This document shows positions 56,029 to 64,000 of a stretch of 64,000 nucleotides of DNA, piece after piece. Location of the stretch: assembly GCA_963841695.1 (NCBI GenBank), contig CAWJDQ010000004.1:310001-374000 (forward strand), given 5' to 3'. This stretch comes from RYN-230 sp963841695 (GTDB lineage: Bacteria; Actinomycetota; Actinomycetes; Streptosporangiales; Streptosporangiaceae). The notes under the pieces are model-generated. The model did no database searches, was not told the origin of the DNA, and was given only the letters and a program-made list of their open reading frames with translations. The number at the start of each line of letters is the position of its first letter. The first letter of the stretch is position 1. A program made the translations under genes and the position numbers.

Positions 56029-56040
56029 ACTGTATTCAGT
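56029..56040. promoter_or_regulatory. 12-bp palindrome ACTGTATTCAGT, candidate TetR operator
   Basis: ACTG and CAGT flank TATT immediately upstream of the TetR ATG, and GCGAACA occurs on both sides (about 56023 and 56058). The site is between divergent TetR and hydrolase genes, the classical arrangement. Confidence 0.45.
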
Positions 56041-56162
56041 AAGTTAGCCTTCTTCTATAGCGAACATTGATCGCAGTTCCGGCGCTGGCCGGCTAGCGGC
56101 CGGGCTGATGGCCCGGCTCAATGGCCGGGCGGCCGCCGGGGAACCGAGAGCAGGGAGCACAC

Positions 56163-57096
56163 ATGGCTGAAGCAGCCGAACCTGGCCCCTGGGCCAGCCC
56201 GTGGACACCGACGCAGTACGCCCGCAACGGCGACGTCACGATCGCCTATGACCAGCTGGCCGGGCTCGCAGGGTGAACCGCTGCTGCTGGTCATGGGCCT
56301 GGCCGTGTCCAGGTTCTGGTGGCCGGCCGGGCTGGCCCAGGCGTTCGCCGACCAGGGATTCGCGGTGGCCCGCTACGACCAGCGGGACGCCGGGCAGTCC
56401 ACCCGGATGCCGGACACCGGGGGCAGCAACCCGTTCGCCGCGGTGGTCCGCAAGCGCGGCGCGTACTCCGCCGAGGACCTGACCGACGACGCGATCGCGG
56501 TGCTGGACGCGCTGGGCTGGGAGCGGGCGCACATCTTCGGCGCCTCGCTCGGCGGGATCATCGCCCAGCGCATCGCGCTGCGTCACCCCGGCCGCGTGCT
56601 CAGCGTGACCTCCGCCATGGGCATGCCCAGCGACGCGGTCGGCCTCAAAGGGGGCCGTTACGTGCGCTTCGGCACGCTGGCCAGGCTGTCCCGGGCCAAG
56701 TTCCCCGACGGCCGCGACGGCGACATCCAGCTGTCGCTCATGCTCGCCCGCGCCCTCGCTTCCCCGGATTACCCGTTCGACGAGACCGCCGCGCGGGAGT
56801 GGATCGAGCGCGAGGTGGACAGCGGCCCCCGGGATACCAAGGCCCAGAGCAGGCAGGTCGGCGCCCCGTGGCACGGCCCGAAGCTGCGCGAGCTGCACAA
56901 GCCCGTCCTGGTCCTGCACGGCGACCAGGACCCCATCCTGCGGGTCAGCGCGGCCCGGGCCACCGCCAGGGCCATTGACGGCGCCCGCCTGGTGGTCCTC
57001 CCCGGAGTCGGCCACGACCTTCCCGCCGCGCTGTGGCCGGACATCGCTCGCGAGGTCCGCCAGACCGCCGACCAGGCATCGGCCCCCTCAGCCTGA
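56163..57096 (+). CDS. alpha/beta hydrolase, frameshifted
   Basis: About 310 residues. After LLLVMGLAVSRFWWP (oxyanion region) come YDQRDAGQSTR, the nucleophile elbow FGASLGGIIAQ, acid region VLVLHGDQDPILRV and catalytic His in LPGVGHDLP. An extra G near 56266 separates the first 34 residues (ATG 56163, MAEAAEPGPWASPWTP) from the rest. The N-terminal layout is typical of esterases related to polyketide and dienelactone-type hydrolases. Divergent from TetR. Confidence 0.86.
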
Positions 57097-57256
57097 GCGT
57101 TTCCGCTAACGGTCGTACCGGCGCGAGGCGGCCGCCCCGGGCACTGGTGGCCCGGCGCCGGGCCGGCCCGCCTAAGGTGTCTAGCCTGTCCGTACGCGGG
57201 GGCGGGTGGCCGCCGGTGGCCCGGCCCCGCGGAGCAGCCGATCCGGGAGGGACCCG

Positions 57257-57601
57257 ATGGCCGACGCCGATGACGTCCGCCGTCTCGCGCTGGCCCTGCC
57301 CGGCGTGGCGGAGATCGAGAGCGACGGGTTCGACTTCCGGGTCGGCGGTCACGGCTTCATCTGGTCCTACCCGGAGCGCCCGCCGGGCCAGCCGCGGGTC
57401 ATCCGGACCGACATCGCCGTGCTCTTCGTCGGGGACGAGGCCGAGAAGCAGGCCCTGCTCCTCGGCGAGCCCCGGGTCTTCTTCAGCGGGCCAGGCTACG
57501 ACGGCCGCCCGCTGGTCATGCTGCGCCTGGCGGAGGTGGACGCGGGGCGCCTGGAAGAGCTCATCACCGACGCCTGGCGGATGCGCTCACCGGGCGGCTG
57601 A
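57257..57601 (+). CDS. MmcQ/YjbR family DNA-binding-fold protein
   Basis: A 114-residue YjbR-type protein: RRLALALPGVAEIESDGFDF at the N-terminus and the MLRLAEVDAGRLEELITDAW helix near the end match the family, whose fold resembles CyaY-like proteins and whose role is undefined. ATG 57257 follows GGGAGG. It is 22 bp ahead of the GNAT gene. Confidence 0.88.
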   Translation: MADADDVRRLALALPGVAEIESDGFDFRVGGHGFIWSYPERPPGQPRVIRTDIAVLFVGDEAEKQALLLGEPRVFFSGPGYDGRPLVMLRLAEVDAGRLEELITDAWRMRSPGG

Positions 57602-57623
57602 GCGGCCCCGTTAGGCTGGCGGC

Positions 57624-58204
57624 GTGGCGCGACGGTTCGATGTCATCCGCACCGAGCGCCTGGTCATGCGGCGCTGGCGGGAGGCCGACCGCGAGCCGTT
57701 CGCGGCGATGAACGCCGACCCCGAGGTCATGCGGTACTTCCCGGCCCGGCTCGACCGGGCGGCGAGTGACGCCCTGGTGGACCGGATTGAGGGTCTCTTC
57801 CAGCGGCAGGGGTTCGGGCTGTGGGCCCTCGAGGTCGCCAGCCCAGAGCCCGCCAGCCCAGAGCCCGCCAGCCCAGGGGAGTTCATCGGGTTCACCGGAC
57901 TGAACCCGATGCCCGGGGGAGTCCCGGGCGCGGGCGGCATGGAGGTCGGCTGGCGGCTGGCCCGGCACGCCTGGCATCAGGGCTACGCGAGCGAGGCCGC
58001 CGCGGCCGCGGCCGAGGTGGCTTTCCGGGGGCCGGCCTGGCCGAGCTGTGGTCGATGACGGCGGTCCTGAACCAGCCGTCGCAGGCGGTGATGCGGCGGC
58101 TGGGGATGACCCTGGACGCCTGTTTCGACCACCCGGGGGTGCGGGCCGGTCATCCTCTCCGCCCGCACGTGGCCTACCGCCTGCCGCGCTCCTACCCGGT
58201 CTGA
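57624..58204 (+). CDS. GNAT-family (RimJ-like) N-acetyltransferase, frameshifted
   Basis: About 193 residues; TERLVMRRWREADREPFAAMN is the usual RimJ/RimL opening, GWRLARHAWHQGYASEAAAA the acetyl-CoA segment, and VLNQPSQAVMRRLGM the closing motif. One base is missing near 58033. A 15-bp unit is repeated at 57836-57880 and gives an EPASP repeat within a loop. GTG 57624 has little ribosome binding site and may be coupled to the YjbR gene. Confidence 0.84.
57836..57878 (+). repeat. 15-bp tandem repeat in GNAT gene
   Basis: CGCCAGCCCAGAGCC is present twice in full (57836-57850, 57851-57865) and a third time in part, in frame, encoding repeated SPEPA. Confidence 0.85.
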
Positions 58205-58281
58205 CGGTGCGCCGTCCCGCACGGGTCGCCACGCTGATCCCGGGTAGGGACCTCAGTGCCCTAGCGGCACATACCGTCAGA
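58200..58281 (+). promoter_or_regulatory. 9-bp inverted repeat upstream of the ClpC-type gene
   Basis: TCTGACGGT (58200-58208) is exactly complementary to ACCGTCAGA (58273-58281). The right arm ends 18 bp before the start codon, so a bound repressor or an RNA stem would affect initiation. It does not resemble the HspR HAIR box or the CIRCE element. Confidence 0.45.
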
Positions 58282-58299
58282 AAACCAGGAGATATCGCG

Positions 58300-60841
58300 A
58301 TGACCAGCGGTTTCTACGGACCGGAGGACTTCGGGTCCAGCCCATTCGATGACTTCCTCGCTCGCATCTACGGCGCTGGCGGCCCGCGCCAGCCTGCGCA
58401 CCGGGTCAACATCACCCGGCTGATGAGCGCGCCAGCCCGGGAGCTCCTCGGCGCGGCCGCGGGCCACGTGGCCGAACGGGGCGGCGCGAACCTGGACACC
58501 GAGCAGCTCCTCTGGGCCGCCGCGCACCTGGAGCCGACCCGCGAGCTGCTGGCCCGGGCCGGCGCGAATCCTGACGAGCTCGCCCGCGAGATCGAGAACT
58601 CCGAAGAGCAGGCCGGGCGGGCCGGTGAGCCACCGCAGCTCACGCCGGGGGCCAAGCGCGCGCTGCTGGACGCACACCAGATCTCCCGCGCGGTCGGCTC
58701 GACGTACATCGGGCCGGAGCACATCCTGTTCGCCCTGGCCGCGAACCCGGAATCTGGTGCGGGCCGGCTGCTGGCCGCGGCCGGGGTCACCCCGGAGACG
58801 CTGCAACGGGTCCTGGCCGGCCAGGGCGGTCCGCCCGGGGGGAGGGGCCCGGGCAGCCGGTCGGCCACGCCGACGCTGGACGAGTTCGGCCGCGACCTCA
58901 CCTCGATGGCCCGCGAGGGCCGGATCGACCCGGTCATCGGCCGCGAGGACGAGATCGAGCAGACCATCGAGGTGCTGTCCCGCCGGGGCAAGAACAACCC
59001 GGTCCTGATCGGCGAGGCCGGGGTGGGCAAGACCGCGATCGTGGAAGGCCTGGCGCAACGCATCGTGGACGACGACGTGCCGCAGACGCTGGGCGGCAAG
59101 CGGGTCGTGCAGCTGGAGCTGTCCGGCGTGGTGGCCGGCACCCGCTACCGGGGGGACTTCGAGGAGCGGGTCAAGCGGATCATCGACGAGATCCGGGAGC
59201 ACCGGGACGAGCTGATCATCTTCATCGACGAGCTGCACACGCTGGTGGGCGCGGGCGGCAGCAGCGAGGGCGGGATGGACGCCGGCAACATGCTCAAGCC
59301 CGCCCTGGCCCGCGGCGAGCTGCACATCGTCGGCGCGACCACGCTGGATGAGTACCGCAAGAACATCGAGAAGGACGCGGCGCTGGCCCGGCGGTTCCAG
59401 CCCATCCTGGTGCCCGAGCCGACGGTGGACGACACGATCACTATCCTGCGCGGCCTGCGTGACCGCTACGAGGCGCACCACCAGGTGCGCTACACCGACG
59501 AGGCGCTGACGGCCGCCGTCGAGCTGTCCGACCGCTACATCACCGACCGTTTCCTGCCGGACAAGGCGATCGACCTCATCGACCAGGCCGGTGCCCGGGT
59601 CCGGCTGCGGATCACCACGCCCCGCCGGGAGGTGCGCGACCTGGAGCACCGGGCCGAGGAACTGCAGCGGGACAAGGACCAGGCCATCGCCAGCGAGCAG
59701 TACGAGCACGCCTCCCAGCTGCGCGACGAGATCAGCCAGGTCCGCCAGCAGATCGAGGATCTGGGCGGTGACTCGTCCTCGGTGCCCGAGGTCACCGCGG
59801 AGGACATCGCCGAGGTCGTCTCCCGGGCCACCGGCATCCCGGTACGCCAGCTCACCGAGGAGGAGAAGGACCGGCTGCTGCGCCTGGAACAGCACCTGCA
59901 CGACCGGGTCATCGGCCAGGACGAGGCGGTCGCCGCGGTGGCCGAGGCGGTCCGCCGGTCCCGGACCGGGCTCGGCGACCCGAACCGCCCGGTGGGTAGC
60001 TTCCTGTTCCTCGGCCCGACCGGCGTGGGCAAGACGGAGCTGGCCCGGGCGCTGACCGAGGCCCTGTTCGGCGCGGACAGCCGGATGATCCGGCTGGACA
60101 TGAGCGAGTTCCAGGAGCGGCACACGGTGCAGCCGGCTGGTGGGCGCGCCGCCCGGGTACGTCGGCTACGACGAGGCCGGGCAGCTCACCGAGGCGGTCC
60201 GGCGGCGGCCCTACTCGGTGATCCTGCTCGACGAGATCGAGAAGGCGCACCCGGACGTGTTCAACACCCTGCTCCAGGTGCTCGACGACGGCCGGCTCAC
60301 CGACGGCCAGGGCCGGACCGTGGACTTCAAGAACACCGTCCTCATCATGACCAGCAACCTCGGCTCGGACCTGATCACCCGCCGGGCCGGGCCGCTCGGA
60401 TTCGCCGGGAGCTCGGCCACCGCCGGCAGCGCGCCCCAGGACACCCTGCAGGACCAGCTCATGCGGCGGCTCCGGGAGTCGTTCCGGCCGGAATTCCTGA
60501 ACCGGATCGACGAGATCATCATCTTCCGCCAGCTCGACGAGACCGAGCTGCGGCAGATCACCGAGCTGATGCTGCAGGAGACCCAGCGCCGGCTGCACGC
60601 CCAGGACGTGACGCTGGAATTCACCCCGGCCGCGGTGGACTGGATCGCCGAGCACGGGTACCAGCCCGAGTTCGGCGCCCGGCCGATGCGCCGGGTTATC
60701 CAGCGCGAGGTGGACAACGAGCTGTCCCGGCGGCTGCTGGACGGGCAGATCAACCCCGGCCAGCAGGTCGTCGTGGACGTCCAGGACGGTCACCTGACCT
60801 TCGTCCCGCACGAGCAGCAGGTGCCAGCCCGCGCGGGCTGA
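58300..60841 (+). CDS. ClpC-type AAA+ protease ATPase subunit, frameshifted
   Basis: About 846 residues with an N-terminal Clp_N double repeat (residues about 35-180), AAA-1 with GEAGVGKT and IIFIDELHTLVGAG, a short UVR-like middle segment (SEQYEHASQLRDEISQ) instead of the long ClpB coiled coil, and AAA-2 with GPTGVGKT, GAPPGYVGYDEAGQL and LLDEIEKAHPDVFN. A PLGF tripeptide loop in AAA-2 may dock ClpP. One extra base near 60132 breaks AAA-2 between HTV and SRLVGAPPG. ATG 58300 follows AGGAGA. The sequence before the Clp_N repeat (MTSGFYGPEDFGSSPFDDFL) differs from housekeeping ClpC, so this is probably a paralogue. Confidence 0.9.
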
Positions 60842-60871
60842 CCCTCACCGGCACGCAACGAAAGGCAGCAC

Positions 60872-61270
60872 ATGCAACGCGACAGTTCCAAGCACGGCCC
60901 GCGAGTCGACGAGGAAATGGAAGAAGAAGACCAGACCATCCTCCGGTCGGGCCAGCAGCCGCGCGCCGAGGAGTGGCGCCAGACCGAGCCGTTCGAGGAG
61001 CCGCACCTGGACACGGAACTGCCCGCGGGCGACGAGCCTGCCGCCCCGCGTGGGATGACCCCGGCCGACGTGGAGCGGCGCTCGGACATCGCCCGGTGGC
61101 TGCCCCCGCACAAGTTCCCGGCGGATCGCGCCGTGCTGCTGGCGTTCCTGCAGCACGAGGGCGCGCCCGACGACGTCGTGGACGCGATCGCCAGCCTGCC
61201 CGGACGGCGGAAGTTCGCCACGATCGGCGAGGTTGTCCGGGCCCTCGGCATCCCGTACGAGGAGGAGTAG
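60872..61270 (+). CDS. DUF2795 domain protein
   Basis: A 132-residue protein with a very acidic N-terminal half (VDEEMEEEDQTI) and a C-terminal DUF2795 helical domain (DIARWLPPHKFPADRAVLLA, then the IGEVVRALGI ending). It follows the ClpC-type gene by 30 bp with AAAGG upstream, so it may be cotranscribed and serve as an adaptor or substrate. That link is positional only. Confidence 0.85.
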   Translation: MQRDSSKHGPRVDEEMEEEDQTILRSGQQPRAEEWRQTEPFEEPHLDTELPAGDEPAAPRGMTPADVERRSDIARWLPPHKFPADRAVLLAFLQHEGAPDDVVDAIASLPGRRKFATIGEVVRALGIPYEEE

Positions 61271-61311
61271 CTCAGCGGCGGGCCGGGCGGCGCCGGACCG
61301 GCCCGGCCCGG

Positions 61312-61587
61312 CTACCTGATCACGAAGTCGCCCAGCCCCTCGGGCCGTTCCTCGCGCACCGCGACGCCGGTGACGCTGGCCGCGGCCGGCCCCTGGTAGG
61401 CCCAGTCAACCAGGCGGTGCACCCCGTCGGGCGGTCCTTCCAGGACGGCCTCGACGCGGCCGTCGGGCAGGTTGCGCACCCAGCCACTCACCCCGTGCTG
61501 CCGGGCCAGCCGCCGGTAGGAATCGCGGAAGCACACGCCCTGGACCCGGCCGGAAATCAGCACATGATTGCGGATCACGAGCCCCAC
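61312..61587 (-). CDS. acyP: acylphosphatase
   Basis: A 91-residue acylphosphatase hydrolysing carboxyl-phosphate bonds. VLISGRVQGVCFRDSYRRLA contains the phosphate-binding loop and Arg, and GWVRNLPDGRVEAVLEG carries the catalytic Asn. GTG 61587 is the best start for the family length. Confidence 0.93.
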   Translation of the reverse strand: MGLVIRNHVLISGRVQGVCFRDSYRRLARQHGVSGWVRNLPDGRVEAVLEGPPDGVHRLVDWAYQGPAAASVTGVAVREERPEGLGDFVIR

Positions 61588-61665
61588 CGTAAAGCACCGG
61601 ACGGCCTGCCCGGGAGGACCGGCGCGGATCGCGGAATGGCCGGGAAGGCATGACACCATGAGCGG

Positions 61666-63003
61666 GTGGCGGAGTTCGACGCGGAGCTGTACCTGCGGCT
61701 GACCGGGGAGCGCACGCTGCTGGACCCGGATACCGGCCACGGCCAGCCGGGCGAGGCGCCGCTGGGTACCGCGGCGCACGCGCTGGTGGCCGTGCGCGCG
61801 ATGACGGCCGCGGCGGCCCAGGCCATCGTGGATGACTACGCCCTGGCTCTCGCCTACCGGACCGGTGAGCACCAGCATCGCCATCACCGCCTGAGGGTGG
61901 CCCGGCGGCCCGCCCCGGCCCCCACCCTGGGCCCGCTGCGGGCGGTGCGCTGCCTGAGGCTGATCGAGCAGCCGTGGGGCCAGCTGTTCCTGAGCTACCT
62001 GGTGCTCGGCGACGAGGTGACCGTGCTGCACGTGACCATGACCCCGGCGCTGCCGCCGCCCGGGCCGGCGCCAGGCGCCGGCCAGTCGGACACCCGCTCT
62101 GCCGTCTCCGTCGTGTCCCGGGCGGGCGGCCGGGGGCGCGGCCCGGCCGGTCACACGATCGGGCCGGGGCTGCCCGCGCAGCTCACCGTGACTGACGACC
62201 GCGGCACGACCGCGGCCGGCAGTTTCAGCGGCGGGGGTGACGGCACCGTCTGGCGTGGCGAGTTCGAGATCCGCCCGCCGCTCGCCCCGGAGACGGCCTG
62301 GATCGAGCTGCTGGGCGAGTGGGTGGAGCTGCCCGCGCCGCCGGCCGGGACCGCGGAGGTACGGGTCGAGCCGCGCCAGGACAGGAACCTGGCCTGTGGC
62401 TACCTGTGGGCCCGGCTGGCCAGCCTGGCCCAGTTCCACTCACCTGACGTGGTGGACACCTCCATCGAGACGCTCGTCGCGGCCGGGGCGCTGGCCGCGG
62501 ACGACCCGGCCATCGCCGAGGTGCGGGCGGTGGTCAACGGTCTCTTCTCCCGGGCGGGCGCCGCGGGGGGTTCCCGGGCCGCGCTGCCGGAGCCGTGGCG
62601 GTCCATGCTGGGCCGGCGCGGCCAGGCCGGCGGCCCCCAGGGCCTGGTGGTGGCGGGCGTGACGACGCCGCCCTTCGACGGGGTCACGGTGGCGCTGCTG
62701 GCCGTGCGCTCGGCCGATGAGGAGTTCACCGCCGACGTCGAGATCGTCCCCGCCCTGCCGCACTGGCACGCGTCCCCCGGCGTGGTGGACGGGCCCATGG
62801 TGGCCTGGTGGGCCGCGGACGACCGCGGCCATCACTATCTCGGGCGGCAGGGCAGCTGGCACTCCGGCCCGGACCGCTCTGGCGGGCAGATCGAGTTCTG
62901 GCCCGCGCTGGACCCGGCCGCCCGGGTGCTCGACATCATGCCGACCACGATGTCCGCGCGGGCCGTCATCCGGCTGCCGCTGGACTGGGGCGAGGACCGG
63001 TGA
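61666..63003 (+). CDS. unrecognised 445-residue protein
   Basis: No family is recognised. There is no signal peptide or membrane segment. The N-terminal third is Ala/His/Arg-rich (ALAYRTGEHQHRHHRLRVAR); the centre has beta-rich stretches GTVWRGEFEIRPPLAPE and WIELLGEWVELP, and the C-terminal part contains VAWWAADDRGHHYLG and IEFWPALDP. It overlaps the next gene by 4 bp (GTGA), so the two products probably act together. Confidence 0.75.
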   Translation: MAEFDAELYLRLTGERTLLDPDTGHGQPGEAPLGTAAHALVAVRAMTAAAAQAIVDDYALALAYRTGEHQHRHHRLRVARRPAPAPTLGPLRAVRCLRLIEQPWGQLFLSYLVLGDEVTVLHVTMTPALPPPGPAPGAGQSDTRSAVSVVSRAGGRGRGPAGHTIGPGLPAQLTVTDDRGTTAAGSFSGGGDGTVWRGEFEIRPPLAPETAWIELLGEWVELPAPPAGTAEVRVEPRQDRNLACGYLWARLASLAQFHSPDVVDTSIETLVAAGALAADDPAIAEVRAVVNGLFSRAGAAGGSRAALPEPWRSMLGRRGQAGGPQGLVVAGVTTPPFDGVTVALLAVRSADEEFTADVEIVPALPHWHASPGVVDGPMVAWWAADDRGHHYLGRQGSWHSGPDRSGGQIEFWPALDPAARVLDIMPTTMSARAVIRLPLDWGEDR

Positions 63004-63824
63004 GCACCCCGTGGTGGCAGGGCATCGCGCCCGCGGCGGCCCGGGTGTCCTGCGACGGCCGGGAGCACGAGCTGCGCTGGGCGGCCGGCCAGCTGCGCGC
63101 TCCCGGCCACCCGGACCTGGCCGGTGAGCAGATCCTCAGCGCCCTGGCCGGGCAGCGGTGCGCCTGCCTCGACGTCCTGGACGCCTGGGCCGGGCACGCT
63201 GACGACCTGCGTGTCCTGCTCATGGCCAGCCGCGGCCCGGCCGATCCGGTGCGGGTCACGCCGGAGGACGCGCCGCCGGCGGCCCCGGTGATCGGGCGCG
63301 GCCGGGCGGGCATGGCCCGCCGCCGGGCCGCCGTGACCGCGGTGCTGAGCGGGGCCAGGTCCCGGGAGCCCGCAGACCCGCTGGTCGCGCTGCTGGCCCT
63401 GGGCGGCCCGATGCAGGCCCGGCTGACGGCCACGGTCGCCGCGGCCTGGCGGGAGCGCCTGCGCGAGCGGGCCGCGCCCGCGGACGCCGCGGCGGCCCGG
63501 GCCGCCCGGCCTGCGCTGCACGCCGCGCTGTATGGCCGGGTGGTGGCCATCCTGCGGGCCTGGACCGGGCAGCCCGGCCTGCCGATCACGCTGAGCATGA
63601 TCCCGGAAGCGGGTCCGCCGGCCCTGGCCCGCGACGGGGAGGGGCTCACGGTCCAGCTCCCGTTCGGCTGGCTCAACGACGTGTGGGCTCGCGGGCTGGG
63701 CACCTGCTGGGACCGGTTCTGCCTGGCCGCCGTGCCCGCCGGGGACGGGTGGGAGCTGTCGGCCGTAGGCCCTGACCTGGGGCCGCCCTCCCCGCTCACG
63801 ATCACCGGCGCCCGGCCCGGGTGA
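63000..63824 (+). CDS. unrecognised 274-residue protein
   Basis: Not assignable to a family. Starts at GTG 63000 inside the end of the preceding gene. The N-terminal part shows beta-type segments (ARVSCDGREHELRWAAGQLR), the centre is an Ala/Arg-rich helical stretch, and the end includes VQLPFGWLNDVWARGLGTCW. Several Trp and two or three Cys are present without a clear metal motif. Confidence 0.75.
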   Translation: MSTPWWQGIAPAAARVSCDGREHELRWAAGQLRAPGHPDLAGEQILSALAGQRCACLDVLDAWAGHADDLRVLLMASRGPADPVRVTPEDAPPAAPVIGRGRAGMARRRAAVTAVLSGARSREPADPLVALLALGGPMQARLTATVAAAWRERLRERAAPADAAAARAARPALHAALYGRVVAILRAWTGQPGLPITLSMIPEAGPPALARDGEGLTVQLPFGWLNDVWARGLGTCWDRFCLAAVPAGDGWELSAVGPDLGPPSPLTITGARPG

Positions 63825-63850
63825 GCCAGGTCCCGCCCGGCGCCCGGGCC

Positions 63851-64000
63851 TCAGCCCTTCCGCGCCCGGCGGGCGTGCTTGCGGGCGCACCGCCGGCAGG
63901 CCGGGACCGTCCCGGCCACCGCGACCGCGGGAACGCCCAGTAACCAGTGACGGCGGTGGCAGCGGCAGGGCTCCCCGGGGGCGGGCCGGGGCGCGGCCGG
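63851..64000 (-). CDS. possible small Cys/Arg-rich zinc-ribbon-like protein, partial
   Basis: A minus-strand frame open to the window edge encodes a C-terminus with CRC at its left, VPACRRC further on and a basic tail KHARRARKG before TGA. The CxC and CxxC pairs would suit a small zinc ribbon. The start lies outside the window, so length and reality are uncertain. Confidence 0.35.
   Translation of the reverse strand, partial: PAAPRPAPGEPCRCHRRHWLLGVPAVAVAGTVPACRRCARKHARRARKG

Overview
The window is high-GC DNA (roughly 70% G+C by eye) with many GTG starts, overlapping start/stop codons, a Ser/Thr protein kinase, LuxR/NarL regulators, an F420-type (LLM) oxidoreductase, a maleylpyruvate isomerase-like protein of the mycothiol-linked fold and a DUF574 methyltransferase. 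Together these point to a soil-type actinomycete (Actinomycetia, Streptosporangiales-like); species cannot be fixed from the window. About 25 single-base frameshifts break otherwise well-conserved genes. They look mostly like draft-sequence indels, but nine cluster in one carboxylase.

Region 1 (1-12.4 kb): a stem-loop repeat at the left edge, then an acyl-CoA ligase (-) divergent from a tightly coupled operon (+). The operon holds an acyl-CoA carboxylase (beta and biotin-carrying alpha subunits), enoyl-CoA hydratase, an MDMPI-fold protein, AtuA-like protein, TetR, acyl-CoA dehydrogenase and an F420-type oxidoreductase. Its composition matches acyclic-terpenoid/branched acyl-CoA degradation (Atu-like). 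Region 2 (12.4-23 kb): WD40 receptor kinase, anchored SGNH protein, and an envelope-stress-like module (DUF4097 protein, response regulator, histidine kinase) divergent from a MacB/FtsX-type ABC exporter. Region 3 (23-33 kb): VOC protein, alpha/beta hydrolase, a rearrangement breakpoint joining a headless ABC permease to a headless response regulator, DUF574 methyltransferase, a GCS2-family ligase with unusual flanking repeats, a secreted beta-helix protein, an Fpg/Nei glycosylase with an altered zinc finger and an orphan histidine kinase.

Region 4 (33-42.3 kb): a benzoate catabolic operon of the aerobic epoxide (box) type: PaaX regulator, BoxC, BoxB, benzoate-CoA ligase, amidohydrolase, BoxD-like aldehyde dehydrogenase and a GNAT protein. 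No boxA reductase is present. Region 5 (42.3-49.5 kb): an ice-binding-fold (DUF3494) secreted protein with a 33-bp minisatellite tail, an AT-rich spacer, an L,D-transpeptidase lipoprotein, and a second aryl-CoA operon (VOC protein, 26-codon ORF, thioesterase, aryl-CoA ligase, FAD monooxygenase of the salicylyl-/anthraniloyl-CoA type).

Region 6 (49.5-64 kb): TetR, glucose-6-phosphate dehydrogenase, VIT1/CCC1 transporter (all -), ClC channel, GH128-like glucanase with a structured leader, TetR plus divergent alpha/beta hydrolase, YjbR and GNAT proteins, a ClpC-type AAA+ unfoldase with a DUF2795 protein, acylphosphatase and a coupled pair of unrecognised proteins. No tRNA, rRNA, CRISPR array or intact transposase was seen. 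Region 4 should turn benzoate into 3,4-dehydroadipyl-CoA and region 5 should feed a second hydroxylated aromatic through a CoA thioester, so the centre of the window is an aromatic acyl-CoA catabolic island.
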